The notes under the pieces: model-generated | Databases searched by the model: none | The model's input: the letters and a program-made list of their open reading frames with translations, nothing else | Told to the model about the DNA's origin: nothing | Translations under genes and position numbers: made by a program | Source: Sipunculus nudus | Lineage: Eukaryota; Annelida; Sipuncula; Golfingiida; Sipunculidae | Reading direction: 5' to 3' | Length of the DNA stretch: 64,000 nt | NCBI GenBank assembly: GCA_026874595.1 | Contig: CM049312.1 | Coordinates: forward strand, 26,283,956 to 26,347,955 | Shown here: positions 36,085 to 47,440 of the stretch, one piece after another | Layout of the letters: every line of letters begins with the position of its first letter | Position numbering within the stretch: position 1 is the stretch's first letter

Positions 36085-38095
36085 CCCATAAAAAACAGGT
36101 CAATGTAGGTGGCACCACAAAATCTGCAGCTTTAAATATGAGTCATGTGACCAACATTTGTGCAATACTTGGTAATGCTAGCTTCCGTCATTTCTGAGAT
36201 AACTATGTCAGTATGCTTACTTGGCCAAATTCATCAAATGCAAACCATTTGAACAAACTATAAAGGGCTTGCCTCTGGGATCATTTCTGTATAATATTGA
36301 ACAATTTGACTGGACCGTTTACAAGAAGACTTTTAAAGGTTCTCCAGCTTTCCCCTATAAAACCTAAGTAAATACAGATAGCAAACAATAAGCCGAATTC
36401 CACAACATTTGATATGTGACAGATTACTGCATAAAATCTGGGGATAGTAGCTCCTTCTATTCCTGAGAAATTATGGGTTAATATACAGATGACCAATGAC
36501 CCCCGCACAAAATAAAAGGTCAATGCAGGTGGCGCCACCAATACCTGAATTTCATGTATGACTCATGTGGCCAACACTGGCATAAAATTAGGTGATGATA
36601 GCTCTGGCCGTTTCTGAGATTGTCATTTTAGTATGCTTTTTTGACAGATAACTAGGTTCAACTTCCTGTAATTCGGGCCAAAATTCACCGAACTCGAACC
36701 ATTTGAACAAACTTGAGAGAGATGGTATAAAATATTATTTCTGGGAAATATTGAACAAATTGGCTTGACTGTTTCGGAGGAGAAGATTTTAAAAGGTTTT
36801 TTTAGCTTTTTCTCTATAAAATCTGAGAAAATGCAAATTTTTTCAAATGGCTAATTTTTTGCATTAAATTTCATGATGCTAGCTCCAGTCGTGTTTGTAA
36901 TAGTATGGGTTAAAGTATACCTGTGATTGTAAACATTGCTTGGGATGAAGAATATCTAAAATCATAAATCTAAAGTTTAAAAAAAACATTCTTGTTAATA
37001 TTAACCAAAGATAACCTGAAATCTAAATGTCTGGAGGCATGATGTAACGGATGCTGATAAACTGGTTCCAGGCTAGATGTATCTGCTTCACACAGCTAAC
37101 ATATATGGTAAAATGACTCAATTCAATCTTTATAATTCAGCCAAAATTCATTCTTTGGAACCATAAAAGACAATTGTTATAAAAATTATTCAGGGGATTA
37201 TTCTTGTAAAATATTAAACGAATTGGCCTCAGTCAAAAAAAAGTTTTGCAGGTTTATAACTCATTTGGGAAAATAAAGCAAAATGGCTAAGTTAAGCTTC
37301 GCATAACTCAGCGAAAAATCACTGAACCAAAATCATCTGAACAAACTTGAATTATCAACATCTAAGGATAATTAATGTGTGAGATTTAAGAATTTGTCCC
37401 AGTGGTTTTTGAGAAGAAGATCTTGGTAGCCACTGAGCTAAAATGGGCTGTTATGGCATATGACAAAATTCAGCTTCCCCTAACTCAGCCAAAAGTCACT
37501 GAACTAAGACCATTTGAACAAACTTCAGAGATCACTATTCTAGGATCATTTATGTGCGATATTAAACAATTTGGCCGTATGGTTTCAGAGAAGATGATTT
37601 TTTTAACTGTCAGTATGATACGGGCACTGATGACCCCCGTACAAAAAAGGCCGATGCAGGTGGCGCCACCAATACCTCAATTTCAGATATGACTCATGTG
37701 ACTAACATTGGCATAAAATTTGGTGATGATAGCTCCAGCCGTTTCTAAGATTGTTATTTTAGTATGCTTTTTTGGACAAATGACCAATTTCAACTAGCTG
37801 TAACTAGGCCAAAAATCACCGAGATTGTTCCAGGGATCATTTCTGTCAAATATTGGACAATTTGGCTGAAAAGTATCGGAGAAGAAGATTTTTAAAGCTT
37901 TTTTAGCTGTTTCCCTATAAAATCTAAGAAATTGCTGTTAGCCAAAAAATAAGCAAAATCCGATAGAGTTTTTTAGATGACTAATTTTTTTGCATTAAAT
38001 TTTGTAATGCTAACTCATACCGTTTTCAAGATAGTATGGGTTAACGTACAGACGACGGAAGACGCCACACCATCGCATAAGCTCACAGGTTCGCT
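36085..38095 (+). repeat. Degenerate repeat array with GGTGGCGCCACC
   Basis: Blocks around 36105, 36528 and 37659 share AATGCAGGTGGCGCCACCAA or a close variant, then ATGACTCATGTG and GATGATAGCTC. Blocks between them share ATTTGAACAAACTT and GAGAAGAAGATTTT. Exact palindromes at 36528 and 37659. Confidence 0.7.
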
Positions 38096-38100
38096 AAAAA

Positions 38101-38102
<2 letters not shown>

Positions 38103-38175
<73 letters not shown>

Positions 38176-38288
38176 CAAATATAATATATATTTAAAATAT
38201 CTAAAATATTTAAAAAATATATATAATATTATATATATATACCAAAATATATATAATAATAAATATAAAACACACACATATATACATG

Positions 38289-38329
<41 letters not shown>
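38103..38329. repeat. (TA)n microsatellites (38103-38177, 38289-38329)
   Basis: Two TA tracts with AT-rich sequence between; the second abuts a hAT-like element. Confidence 0.95.
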
Positions 38330-38332
<3 letters not shown>

Positions 38333-39422
38333 GGATGGGGTAATAGTAATATGTAATAGTAATAGATAATTACGTTTTCAAAGTAATAGTAATATTAATA
38401 GGAATATACAAGAAATTTTAACCTGTAATGGTTACAGTAATATTAATAGAACCCTAAGTAACAGAATAATGGCTTTTACTTTAACTATTACAACCCCTTG
38501 ACCAAAACATATTAGGGATGGGTTGTTTGATAATACTGAAACGCAGGAAAGGGCAAAAAATATAGTGTGATTAGTTCATACTAGATGCATGTCACGGTCC
38601 AGTGCACAGGGGGCCTATCAGGCATTGGCTTGAGGTATTACCAATTAGAAAAACCTGCCATTGGCTTGATTGCAGATCCAGTAACTAGGCTTAGTCAGTA
38701 GGCCTATACATTAATGCAGTAGTGCTTGGTCAGTTTACACATGCATTGTGTGGGGCAAGTTATTGTCAACTGAAGTTATAGACAGTGCCACTGCAGTGTG
38801 CTGATGTTTGAGTACTTCAGAGGTAGACGGTCTGATTGAACAAGTACTTATAGTATTTAATTTTATTAAATTGCACCAAACATTACTTCAGTATTTTTTT
38901 GTATTTCATGATTATTCAAAGCTCACTCTTTGTTCTTTCAAAACTACTGAACATCAAGTGTTTTTTTTATTTTAGTTTTAGTTATTAAGTGTAAAAAATA
39001 GTGTGTTTAACCGTGGTGAATATGTACATGCTGGAACTGGGTTTATGTTGGCCTGATCATCAACTGGCTAGAAATAATGCTGAATTTAGCCGAATGGTGT
39101 CAATCAATGCGAGAGAAAGCTATAATTTCTACTGTAGGATTTAAAACTAATTAATTTCATTTTTAATGGAGAATAAAAATTCAAAAAGTTGCAATTTAGG
39201 CCTAAACATACGAAAATATATTAAAGTATCACCACTATTGTATACAGGTCAGCATATGTTGGTATCACTATTTGAAAGTAAAGTAATTGTTATAGTAACA
39301 GAAGCCAAGTAATAGTAATACTAATAGTAATAGAGGAAAAAATGTTGTGATTGTAATTGTAATAGATATATTAAGAAATAAAAGTTATAGTAATAGAACT
39401 TGTGTAATAGGATCCATCCCTG
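38330..39422. mobile_element. hAT-like non-autonomous element inserted in a (TA)n tract
   Basis: Left end CAGGGATGGG, right end (other strand) CAGGGATGGA. Inside both ends are repeated TAATAGTAAT motifs. The flanking 8-mers ATATATAT and ATTGATAT fit a decayed 8-bp target duplication. There is no transposase frame inside the 1.09 kb. Confidence 0.55.
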
Positions 39423-39424
39423 AT

Positions 39425-39426
<2 letters not shown>

Positions 39427-39470
<44 letters not shown>
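39427..39470. repeat. (TA)n tract right of the hAT-like element
   Basis: TA tract, probably the other half of the microsatellite that received the insertion. Confidence 0.9.
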
Positions 39471-39474
<4 letters not shown>

Positions 39475-40355
39475 CATTTCCCATACTTTTATATAAAATG
39501 TATGATAATAATGATTTTAAAATCATAGTATCATATTTCTTACATAATATAAAATATATATATACCGGGTATAATGGTTTATTGAATAAATGTAACATAA
39601 ATGTATATATATTAATTTAAATTGATATATTTTTTAATATTTTAAATTATGATGTGTATTCATGTATAGAATGTAATTAATTGTATATGATTACTTACCC
39701 ATATAATTTTTCGGATTTTTGTTTTGTTTTTACTAATTTAATTTCAATTTGCTAACACATTTCATTTGTTTGATAATAATATGTTACATTATTATTATTA
39801 TATGTTAATGTCATTATTATAGTTATTATACTTATTATTATCGAATATAGCCGAGGCCCAGGCTATATGCATGATGGTTAACTGGCTTGCTCAGGAATCC
39901 CAGGACTGCGCATTTTTTTTACTAAATATGTATTTTTACCAATCCTTCATAACAGTTTGAATCTCTGTAATCAATAATTACACAAAAAATATAATATTCC
40001 ATTCATAATGCCTGATAAAAGCATATGTTCAGGCCTATAGTATACATACTTTATACATACTTTGTTTACTAAGCAACGTCACCGCAATGCGGGCGTAGCC
40101 TCAGTGAAACCGGGATCAAGCTAAACCAAGCATTAACAGGAGAACGTATTGATAAGTTGTATTCAAAAGTTAAAAACCGTTCTCTTTATGTTACAGCAAG
40201 CTCAAACGTTTGGAATCGCTGTGTTCTGGGAAAAGCTGACCCACAACACGTGAAGCGATGTCCACATGGTGTATGTTGTCATGAGGGTGTTTCCGGAAGT
40301 ACTTTGGAACAGGCCTTTTCTACCTCCTTTCAAGAGTGATAAAACGAGACTTACG
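39475..40355. other. AT-rich intergenic stretch upstream of family A gene 2
   Basis: No gene seen; several ATTATTATTAT runs near 39790-39840. Confidence 0.5.
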
Positions 40356-40360
40356 GTACC

Positions 40361-40368
40361 TATATAAG
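40361..40368 (+). promoter_or_regulatory. TATA box of family A gene 2
   Basis: TATATAAG, then GCTCACGTCAAAC about 20 bases on, 120 bases before the ATG. In the duplicate the same place reads AATATACG, a weaker match. Confidence 0.55.
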
Positions 40369-40480
40369 AGGCCGGCACATGCTCACGTCAAACTCACACT
40401 GTAGGTGAAGGCGCTCAGTGGCGGACGCGAACAGCTGGTTGTCTGTAGCCTGTGTTTACAAACACTCTTGCCCATCCAAC

Positions 40481-41050
40481 ATGTACGGAGGGGCGTTTGA
40501 CGATGGCCATGCGCAGGATGAACAAATCTTGCAGACCATTATTGCAATGCACCAAAAGGGACAACTGCCAAGTCAAAATGAAACAACCGTGTATACTATG
40601 TACCGCTTAAAGCAGAGTGTCCAAGCCAGCAGAGGTTACGCCGCTACTGGATCTATTGCGTTCACAGTGAACGGACAGCAGTTCCTCGCGATCGGACTTG
40701 GACTGGACAGTGACAATAAGATCGCGCCGAGGGTCACTGCGTTCGACGGGTCCAACCGTAATCCTGGACTGACCAGATGTGGCCAAATTACAGCATCTGC
40801 TCTTGAGTTAGTCCAGAGGGCCAAAGATACACTGCGCAGGTTTGGAGGATACAATAGACTTTGTAACAATTGTCAGAACTTCTGTAACGAATACCTGAGA
40901 GAGCTTAAAATCAAACACCACAAAATGACGGACCCGGTAAAAGCCACGTCCTTGGGCGCTGTTGGGTTTGGAGCGGTTGCTGTGCTGTACGGATTGGCGA
41001 GGGCTGTTGGTGGAAGCACAGCCGATGACGACGATAACGATGAGTACTGA
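40481..41050 (+). CDS. Family A protein 2: LRAT/PLAAT- or PPPDE-like, 189 aa
   Basis: Near-identical duplicate of the gene at 30446, with about a dozen substitutions. The ATG was chosen by alignment with the paralogues; the frame is open 21 codons further up without an ATG. NNCQNFCN keeps its Cys (C131). The usual ATES motif reads ATGS, so the residue next to the His-site Ser is changed. The hydrophobic segment is kept and the tail is longer and acidic (STADDDDNDEY). A good TATA box 120 bases upstream suggests it is expressed. Catalytic role uncertain because the expected His is absent. Confidence 0.75.
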   Translation: MYGGAFDDGHAQDEQILQTIIAMHQKGQLPSQNETTVYTMYRLKQSVQASRGYAATGSIAFTVNGQQFLAIGLGLDSDNKIAPRVTAFDGSNRNPGLTRCGQITASALELVQRAKDTLRRFGGYNRLCNNCQNFCNEYLRELKIKHHKMTDPVKATSLGAVGFGAVAVLYGLARAVGGSTADDDDNDEY

Positions 41051-41645
41051 AAAGCACATGAACGTCTGGCAGATAAACTGTCTGATTTGGACATCTGCGC
41101 AACACTAACTGTAATATACAGGTTCACAGCTTTTTGTAGGTGCATCCTGACATTTGGGTGTTTAAAATGGATTTGGCACTTTCCTAAGTTGAAAACACAC
41201 ACAGGTTCATGCCGATGGGTCTAAGCAGTGCCGACTCAGCTTCACTTGCTGCAGTTTCACAAGCTCTAGGGCTGTCAGAGCCTAAAAATGTACATTCTTC
41301 TTTTGTCAAACATTATTTTTTCTTTTTGCTGATATGTCAAATATCAGTGTAGTGCCTTGTGACGTATGGAATCTGATGAACGAGTTTACAATTCATAAAT
41401 ATCATTCTACATAGAGGCCTCATAATTCAGAAAAAAGTTTGTGAATTATATATGGTCAACCTGGAAAAATAGCCCTTGTGTATCAATCTACAGGTCCTTC
41501 TTGTGCTAAAGAAAATTGTTTGCATCATACATATTTATATAGAATGAGAAAATTTCATTTGTTCATCTGTTTGTATACAAATTTTTGTTTCATTCACATG
41601 CTCCTACACTTCCTGATTGAGAGCTTATTTTGCAGTATGATCATA

Positions 41646-41651
41646 AATAAA
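41646..41651 (+). terminator. Candidate poly(A) signal of family A gene 2
   Basis: AATAAA conserved with 31707-31712. Confidence 0.35.
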
Positions 41652-41681
41652 CGGAAAGGTACATATATAAAAGTGTATTTG

Positions 41682-41689
<8 letters not shown>

Positions 41690-41731
<42 letters not shown>
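41690..41731. repeat. (TA)n microsatellite
   Basis: TA tract at a site where the duplicate copy near 31745 has only a short TATATGTATATAT. Confidence 0.95.
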
Positions 41732-41734
<3 letters not shown>

Positions 41735-42235
41735 ACGAATGTTATCGAACATCTCAATGGAAGAGATGAAAGTTATGCTTTATATGGTGACTTAAGAAAC
41801 AGTACCCATCTTCGAATGTATAACATAACAAAACCATAAGTTGGTTGTTATTTAACTGTTAACGAGAGTTTAGAGATGTAAAGTTATGAAATAGATAATA
41901 AAACAACCGGGGGGGGGGCCGTGACCGGTAACTTATCTCTGCGTCATTTCTCTCAAGATGACATAGACTTGTGTGTATGTTCTTTGGTATCCCTGTCAGT
42001 CAACGTGTGTAATATTAAAGATTAAAACAAAACTTGATACATATTTTAACTAGGTAATTTATTTCAATCCGATTAAACGAAAAAAAAGTAGGAAATGCAC
42101 AAAACTGTCACAGTTTTTTTCCGGAAAATTTGTCATTTCCAAGAGAAGAGGTACTAGAGAATTGTTAATACCCCAATACTTATAAGGAATACGCAAATTG
42201 CCGTTTCTTTCTGATTTTGAAGGGAATATATAGCT

Positions 42236-42236
42236 G

Positions 42237-42297
<61 letters not shown>
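42236..42297. repeat. (CT)n then (TA)n microsatellite
   Basis: CT run converting to TA run. Confidence 0.95.
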
Positions 42298-42300
<3 letters not shown>

Positions 42301-42329
42301 GATAAGTTTTGGAAATCTTTCGTAATTAA

Positions 42330-42545
42330 ATTATGAGTAAATTACCTGAACCAGTGCCAGTTATTTTTTCCCGCTTGCCGTTCCTGGTCTGTAGGGCTGC
42401 ATGGACGGGCTTATAACGTGAAGTTGAATAATTAACATCCCATAATTTACAGGTTCCCTTGGCAGAATATTACTCACCGCGGGTCCCTTGCATCAGGTAT
42501 ACCTTGAGAGAACAACCTGGGAATCCAAAGTCTGATATGACACAG
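42330..42545 (+). repeat. Dispersed repeat, second copy of 29120-29340
   Basis: Same ordered landmarks as the copy at 29.1 kb, again directly after a (TA)n tract. Confidence 0.6.
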
Positions 42546-42708
42546 TGAGCGTTATAGCACTCGCGACAAACGTGCCTGTTCATATATCACCAGTATTAAT
42601 CAAAATTAAATATTGTATCATAGAGATTCAACATAACCACCTAAGAAGCCAAACTCGACATTTTAAACATATTGTCAGCATTAAATTGTACTTTGAACCA
42701 CAACTTTG

Positions 42709-43494
42709 TATGTGTGACACATTTCAAATATATTAAAATAAAGTACATTAAAATATTTAGGTGTTAGAAAATAAGGTATTTGGTTTCCAGTACAAGTCAA
42801 TTCTAAACAATGCATGTTTATTTCATGTAATTCATATTTTTACGGGGTGACATAAAAAGCGGACCGAACTCTCTCTGTAGTAAAGCTTGCTTTGCTAGCG
42901 ATGCGGTTGGTACGCCGGACTTATGCGCCACCATCATGCATGGGTTCGATTCCGGGATCGGCCCAATGTTTTCCTCTGAACAATTTGTCTTCGTAACAAA
43001 AGACAAATTGTTCAGGGGAAAACAATTCCGATCCGGGAGTCGAACCCTTGTCGGTCCAATGTTTCAATGTTTTCCCCCGAACATTTTGTCTTCGTTACAA
43101 TATTCATATAGTAAACTCAAGAAAGAACCAAAGTCTTTAATTTTAATTGATTATCCATATATTTCATTTTTCATTTATAATATTTTTTTTTCTCTGAATT
43201 GCTGGGGAAGGGATGATTACATTGACTATCCCCTTTGCTAAAACAATTGGGGGGGGGGGATATATACTCCCCCCCCCCACACACACACACACATTGACGC
43301 CACTAGAAGTGAGCAATTACATCTCTTCAATATTTATATGTAAAAACCGTTGAATTCTTCCTGTGAACCAAACTAAACAAATATTTTTAAGGCGTTTTAT
43401 TGCTGACATATGAGAATAATATGTATATTTATAAAAAAAATATGTATTTTGATCTCCTTCAACAATGAACGGTTACAGCCATATTAGATAAGGC
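42709..43494 (+). repeat. Segment B copy 2, with an insertion and a deletion
   Basis: Follows copies 1 and 3 but contains a 264-base insertion at 42838-43101. It also skips about 440 bases between ATGTATTTTGATCT and AACAATGAACGGTTACAGCC, which are present in copy 3. Confidence 0.8.
42838..43101 (+). mobile_element. tRNA-derived SINE-like fold-back element with target duplication
   Basis: Flanked by ATTCATAT at 42830-42837 and 43102-43109; the uninterrupted site is seen in segment B copy 3. It has an A-box-like TAGCGATGCGG and a B box GGTTCGATTCC (42943-42953). A near-perfect 19-bp stem (CTCTGAACAATTTGTCTT and its complement) forms the centre, with a second, inverted tRNA-like arm. Confidence 0.6.
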
Positions 43495-43879
43495 GGAGGC
43501 AGAGATCTAATCCAAAGCTTTTCTCATGCTTAACCGTACTTAATTGGTAATTTTTATTGCAATAATCATTATTTACTTGTAGTCATAATCAAATTAATGA
43601 CAATTATGTATGCTATGAATGAAATTCTGTTTTTATGCACAATCCTTGTGGTAGGCTTCAATAATTATACATAATAACATAACAACATAATCACATATAA
43701 CAATAATAACATAAAGAAAGAATTATATGTAAACTACGAATAAAAAGCTGTTCTCCTGCTATCCCATGCATTCGTAATTGCTAAAGCTGTTTTAATAACC
43801 ATACATGTACCAATAATTACATAAATTAATTTATTTGATTGACAAGTTACGTGTATATTACTAATAACAAGCTGTTTTT

Positions 43880-44480
43880 AGGCCAGCTGACCTTCAGTCA
43901 TGCTAAGCTATAGCGATGGGTCATTGTCCGTCGTCTTCCGTCCAGACGTCCGACTGTCCGACCGTCCGTTAGCAGGGCACAAATTCGCTGGAGCTAGAAT
44001 CTTTTTACTTGAAATCCATGGATGTCAATGAAATGTCTCTTTGGAAACCTTTTAATTAGGTTTTTGTCACCGATATCCTCCGAGCTATGGGGCTCAGAAT
44101 ACCCCCCCCCCCCCCTCCAGAATAATTGAAAATTTGATACAAAAGCTATAGTATCTGAAGGTAAAATGCATTGATCATTATGATTTTTGCATGCTTATTG
44201 ATCATTGGGTGTGTCATCTGTTCCTATAGGCTGGTGATGCCATCTTGAATTTTTCGAATTTTTCGAATTTTTACGCATTTTCCCCCTATTTTAACACCTT
44301 CAAGGATGCGGTCGTCCGTTTACAGGGCACAGTTTATAACATTTGGACCAAGTATCTTTTAACTTGACACCTAGGGAGGTCAATGAAAAATCCCCTTGGA
44401 AACTTGAAATAATGTCTCTTTTACCCATATCCACCAAGCTATGGGGTTCATAACTACCCTCCCCCCCCCCCTGAAAAAAA
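43880..44480 (+). repeat. Dispersed repeat, two units (GGGCACAAATCG family)
   Basis: Units share GTTAGCAGGGCACAAAT or TTTACAGGGCACAGTTTATAA, CTTGACACC/CTTGAAATCC, CGAGCTATGGGG and a poly-C run. Relatives at 17937-18110 and 46935-47440; a GGTGATGCCATC motif links it to the GGTGGCGCCACC family. Confidence 0.65.
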
Positions 44481-44513
44481 TTTATACAAAAGTTTGAACA
44501 ACTTTTTTATAAA

Positions 44514-44518
<5 letters not shown>

Positions 44519-44558
<40 letters not shown>
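44519..44558. repeat. (TA)n microsatellite
   Basis: TA tract at the left edge of segment B copy 3. Confidence 0.95.
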
Positions 44559-44563
<5 letters not shown>

Positions 44564-44564
44564 T

Positions 44565-45434
44565 TCTGTATGTGTGACATATTTCAAATATATTAAAATA
44601 AAGTACATTAAAAGGTCAAGGTTTTAGAAAATAAGGTATTAGGTTTCCAGTATAAGTAAATTCTAAACCATGCATGTTTATTTCATGTTATTCATATTTA
44701 TAGTAAACTCAAGAAGCCCAAAGTCTTTACTTCTAATTGATTATCAATATATTTCATTTTTCATTTATAATATTTTTTCTATGAATAGCTGGGGAGGGGG
44801 ATGATTACATTGACTATCCTCTTTGCTAAAACAATTACAGGGGGACGGATATTTACCCCCCCCCCCCCCCAACATTGACGCCTCTGGAAGTAAACAATTA
44901 CATCTCTTCAATATTTATATGTAAAAACTGTTGAATTCTCCCTGTGAACCAAACTATAATAATATTTTTAAGGCGTTTTATTGCTGCTATATGAGAATTA
45001 TATGTATATTAATAAAAAAATATGTATTTTAATCTGATGACATGTGGAATTCCCCGATGACTCATAAATCTGCCCACGTGCCTTGTATAGGACATGCGCT
45101 TTCCAGCTCAAAGAATGCATATCGATTGCTTAATTTAACTTATTACGTCGTAGTTGCCTGCTCTAGACGGGCGAGGTTATATTGAGAGACACTTAAGGCG
45201 GTTATATCGTGATTTTACCTTTGACTGAGCTTATTACGATGGAAGTAGGACTGAGTGTGGAAACCTACCTGAAAAAAAGGGAAACAAGCATTGTGCAATA
45301 TCACAGCTGTAGAGCGTAAGCCGGGAATCCCCACCACGGTCGGCCCACAGACAGTGTTCACAAACAACAGGTGTGCACCGTGTGCCAGGTTTTTAAAGAT
45401 TACGGATTAATTATGCTTCAACGTTAGTGTTAGT
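44565..45434 (+). repeat. Segment B copy 3
   Basis: Full-length copy lacking the SINE insertion, lying directly upstream of the family A gene at 45617. Confidence 0.85.
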
Positions 45435-45616
45435 GTGAAGTACTCATAGTGCATGGGTAATATCTTTAACAATGAACGGTTACAGCCATATTAGATAAGG
45501 CCCAGCCAGAGAACTGTTCATTCCGTGAACATAAAGGCAAGACTGATTCATAAATTACCGTTGCCATAGATATCAAGTCACTGGATGTCTACCTGGTACC
45601 CACCTCACACGAAACA

Positions 45617-46165
45617 ATGAGCGACAGGGTACCAGTCAACAGTGAACGTGTTCTACAAACTTTGATGACCATGCACGAGGATCATGGTTTCCCATGTCCG
45701 AAGGAACGAGCCAAGTATGACGTGTACCGCCTAAAACAAAGCATCCGAGCAAGAAACGGCTACAGGGCGACCGAGTCTGTTGCTTTCTCCATCGACGGGA
45801 AAAAGTTCATAACTGTAGGGATAAGAACCGAAGAGGATTCTGGGAAAGCTTTACTGTGGGTTGATAAATTTGACGCATCAAACAAGAAACCAAATTTGAC
45901 CAACTGTGGCTCTGTCGAGGAGTCAGCTCTTGGTCTGGTCGGGAAGGCTAGAAAAACATTTGAAAATTTTGGAGAGTATAGACCGTATCGCAACAATTGT
46001 CAGGATTTCTGTAACATGTACATGGCTGACCTAGGTACTGGTCATCACAGAACCACCGACTTCATCAAAGGCGTGATAGTTGGAGGGGCAGGACTTATCG
46101 TCGCCGGCCTTGGCATTACTCTAGGCATACTTTTGTTGCTAAGTAACCCAAGACGACGAAGATGA
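45617..46165 (+). CDS. Family A protein 3: LRAT/PLAAT- or PPPDE-like, basic tail, 182 aa
   Basis: Intact single-exon frame with ATG in ACAATGAGC. A diverged paralogue of the genes at 30446 and 40481. DVYRLKQS is at 35-42 and ATESVAFSID at 51-60, with Ser54 at the expected catalytic His. ALGLVGKARKTFENFGEYRP leads to NNCQDFCN, with C128 as the expected nucleophile. A strong membrane helix at about 152-175 is followed by SNPRRRR. The layout NC-motif, about 20 residues, membrane helix, basic tail closely follows PLAAT proteins. A tail-anchored protein with a short basic C terminus is the likely form. Family membership is by motif only; enzymatic activity is not implied. Confidence 0.75.
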   Translation: MSDRVPVNSERVLQTLMTMHEDHGFPCPKERAKYDVYRLKQSIRARNGYRATESVAFSIDGKKFITVGIRTEEDSGKALLWVDKFDASNKKPNLTNCGSVEESALGLVGKARKTFENFGEYRPYRNNCQDFCNMYMADLGTGHHRTTDFIKGVIVGGAGLIVAGLGITLGILLLLSNPRRRR

Positions 46166-46169
46166 ATGA

Positions 46170-46930
46170 AATGCCAGCGACACCTGTCGGACGACAAGGA
46201 AACTACTACGCATTGGCGGTAAAAATAGGTGGGCACATCTTGATCACGTGTTCCTACGCGGTCTTAAAAGAAAGTTTATCAGCGGACCTATGACTTTTCA
46301 TTGCTATCAGCATAAGCTGAAAATTGACAGGTAATCTGATTATATTGTTGTGTATTTGTGTTACAAGCAAGGTTGGTAAGCCTTCCACATGTATGGTAAA
46401 GCTACAGAGCGAAAGACGGAGTCTTAGGACAGGTGAAGTACTTGGCTTCAGGAAACTGTGTATAGGCCTATACTTCAAGAAAACGAGTCGTTTTGATACT
46501 TGACTATTATATCTTGAAAAGTGGGTTTGAATAATTATACATGTACCCATAATCACATAAATAACAATTGTGTATACAACTAATACAAAGCTTTTCACAT
46601 GCTTAACAACAGGTAATTGGTATGGGTTGTTGTAATAATCATTATTTGATTATTAACTTTTAATCACACAAATAACAAGTATGTATATGCTACGATGGAA
46701 TTTTGTTTTGATGCACAATCCTTGTTAGTTGAAAAGGTAGGCTTCAATAATTATACATGTACCAATAATAACATAAAGTAAGAATTATCTGTAAACTACG
46801 AATAAAAAGCTGTTCTCTACCATGCATCTGTAATTGCTAAAGCTGTTTTAATAACCATACATGTACCAATAGTTACATAGATTAGTTTGTGATTACCAAA
46901 TTACGCGTATATTACTAATAACAAGCTGTT
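46170..46930. other. 3' flank of family A gene 3, no gene
   Basis: Contains short repeated phrases (AATTATACATGTACC, AATAATAACATAAA) also seen near 43650-43830, so part of this block is duplicated. Confidence 0.5.
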
Positions 46931-46934
46931 TTTT

Positions 46935-47440
46935 TAGCTCAGCATGGCTGAAAGCGACGGGTCATTGTCCGCCGGCCCTTCTTCCGGCCGTACGTTAACA
47001 GGGCACAAATCGTAACCGCTGGACCTAGAATCTTCTTACTTGACATCTGGCGAGGTCCATGAAAAAAATTTCCTTGGATACCTGAAATTAGGTCTCTGTT
47101 TCCAATATCCTTCGAGCTATGGGGCTCTGAAGTACCACAAAGAAATTTTTTTTTAAATTATACAAAAGCTCCAGTATCTGAAGAACTTAAGCATTGATCA
47201 CCGTGATTCTTTGTATGCATATTGATCATTGAGTGTTTCATCAGTTCCTCCATACTGGTGGTGCCACCTGTATTTTTTTCGAATTTTTACGCATTTCCCT
47301 CTATTTTTGAGACCTTCAAAATTGCAGTCGTCTGTCAACAGAGCACAAATCGTAACCACTGGACCTAGAATTTTCGAGCTTGACTTTCAGAGAGATCCAT
47401 GAAAAATCTCATGTTAAACCTGAAAGTTCCTGAGGACTTG
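46935..47440 (+). repeat. Dispersed repeat (GGGCACAAATCGTAACC family)
   Basis: Two units with AACAGGGCACAAATCGTAACC-like text (second: AACAGAGCACAAATCGTAACC, shortened here), GACCTAGAAT and a GGTGGTGCCACCTG motif. Confidence 0.65.

Larger units (their letters stand above)
40360..42260 (+). repeat. Segmental duplication, copy 2 (partner 30325-32285)
   Basis: Carries promoter, gene and 3' flank in the same order as copy 1. An extra (TA)n at 41690-41731 is present only here. Confidence 0.85.

Noticed and set aside
36281-36541. 86-codon reverse frame with hydrophobic start
   Set aside because: It falls in the degenerate repeat array and resembles no protein.
42891-42960. Genuine tRNA gene
   Set aside because: A and B boxes are present, but the arms do not pair into a full cloverleaf by eye and it lies inside a mobile insertion.
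42936-43241. 101-codon frame
   Set aside because: It lies across the SINE-like insertion and segment B and crosses their border.
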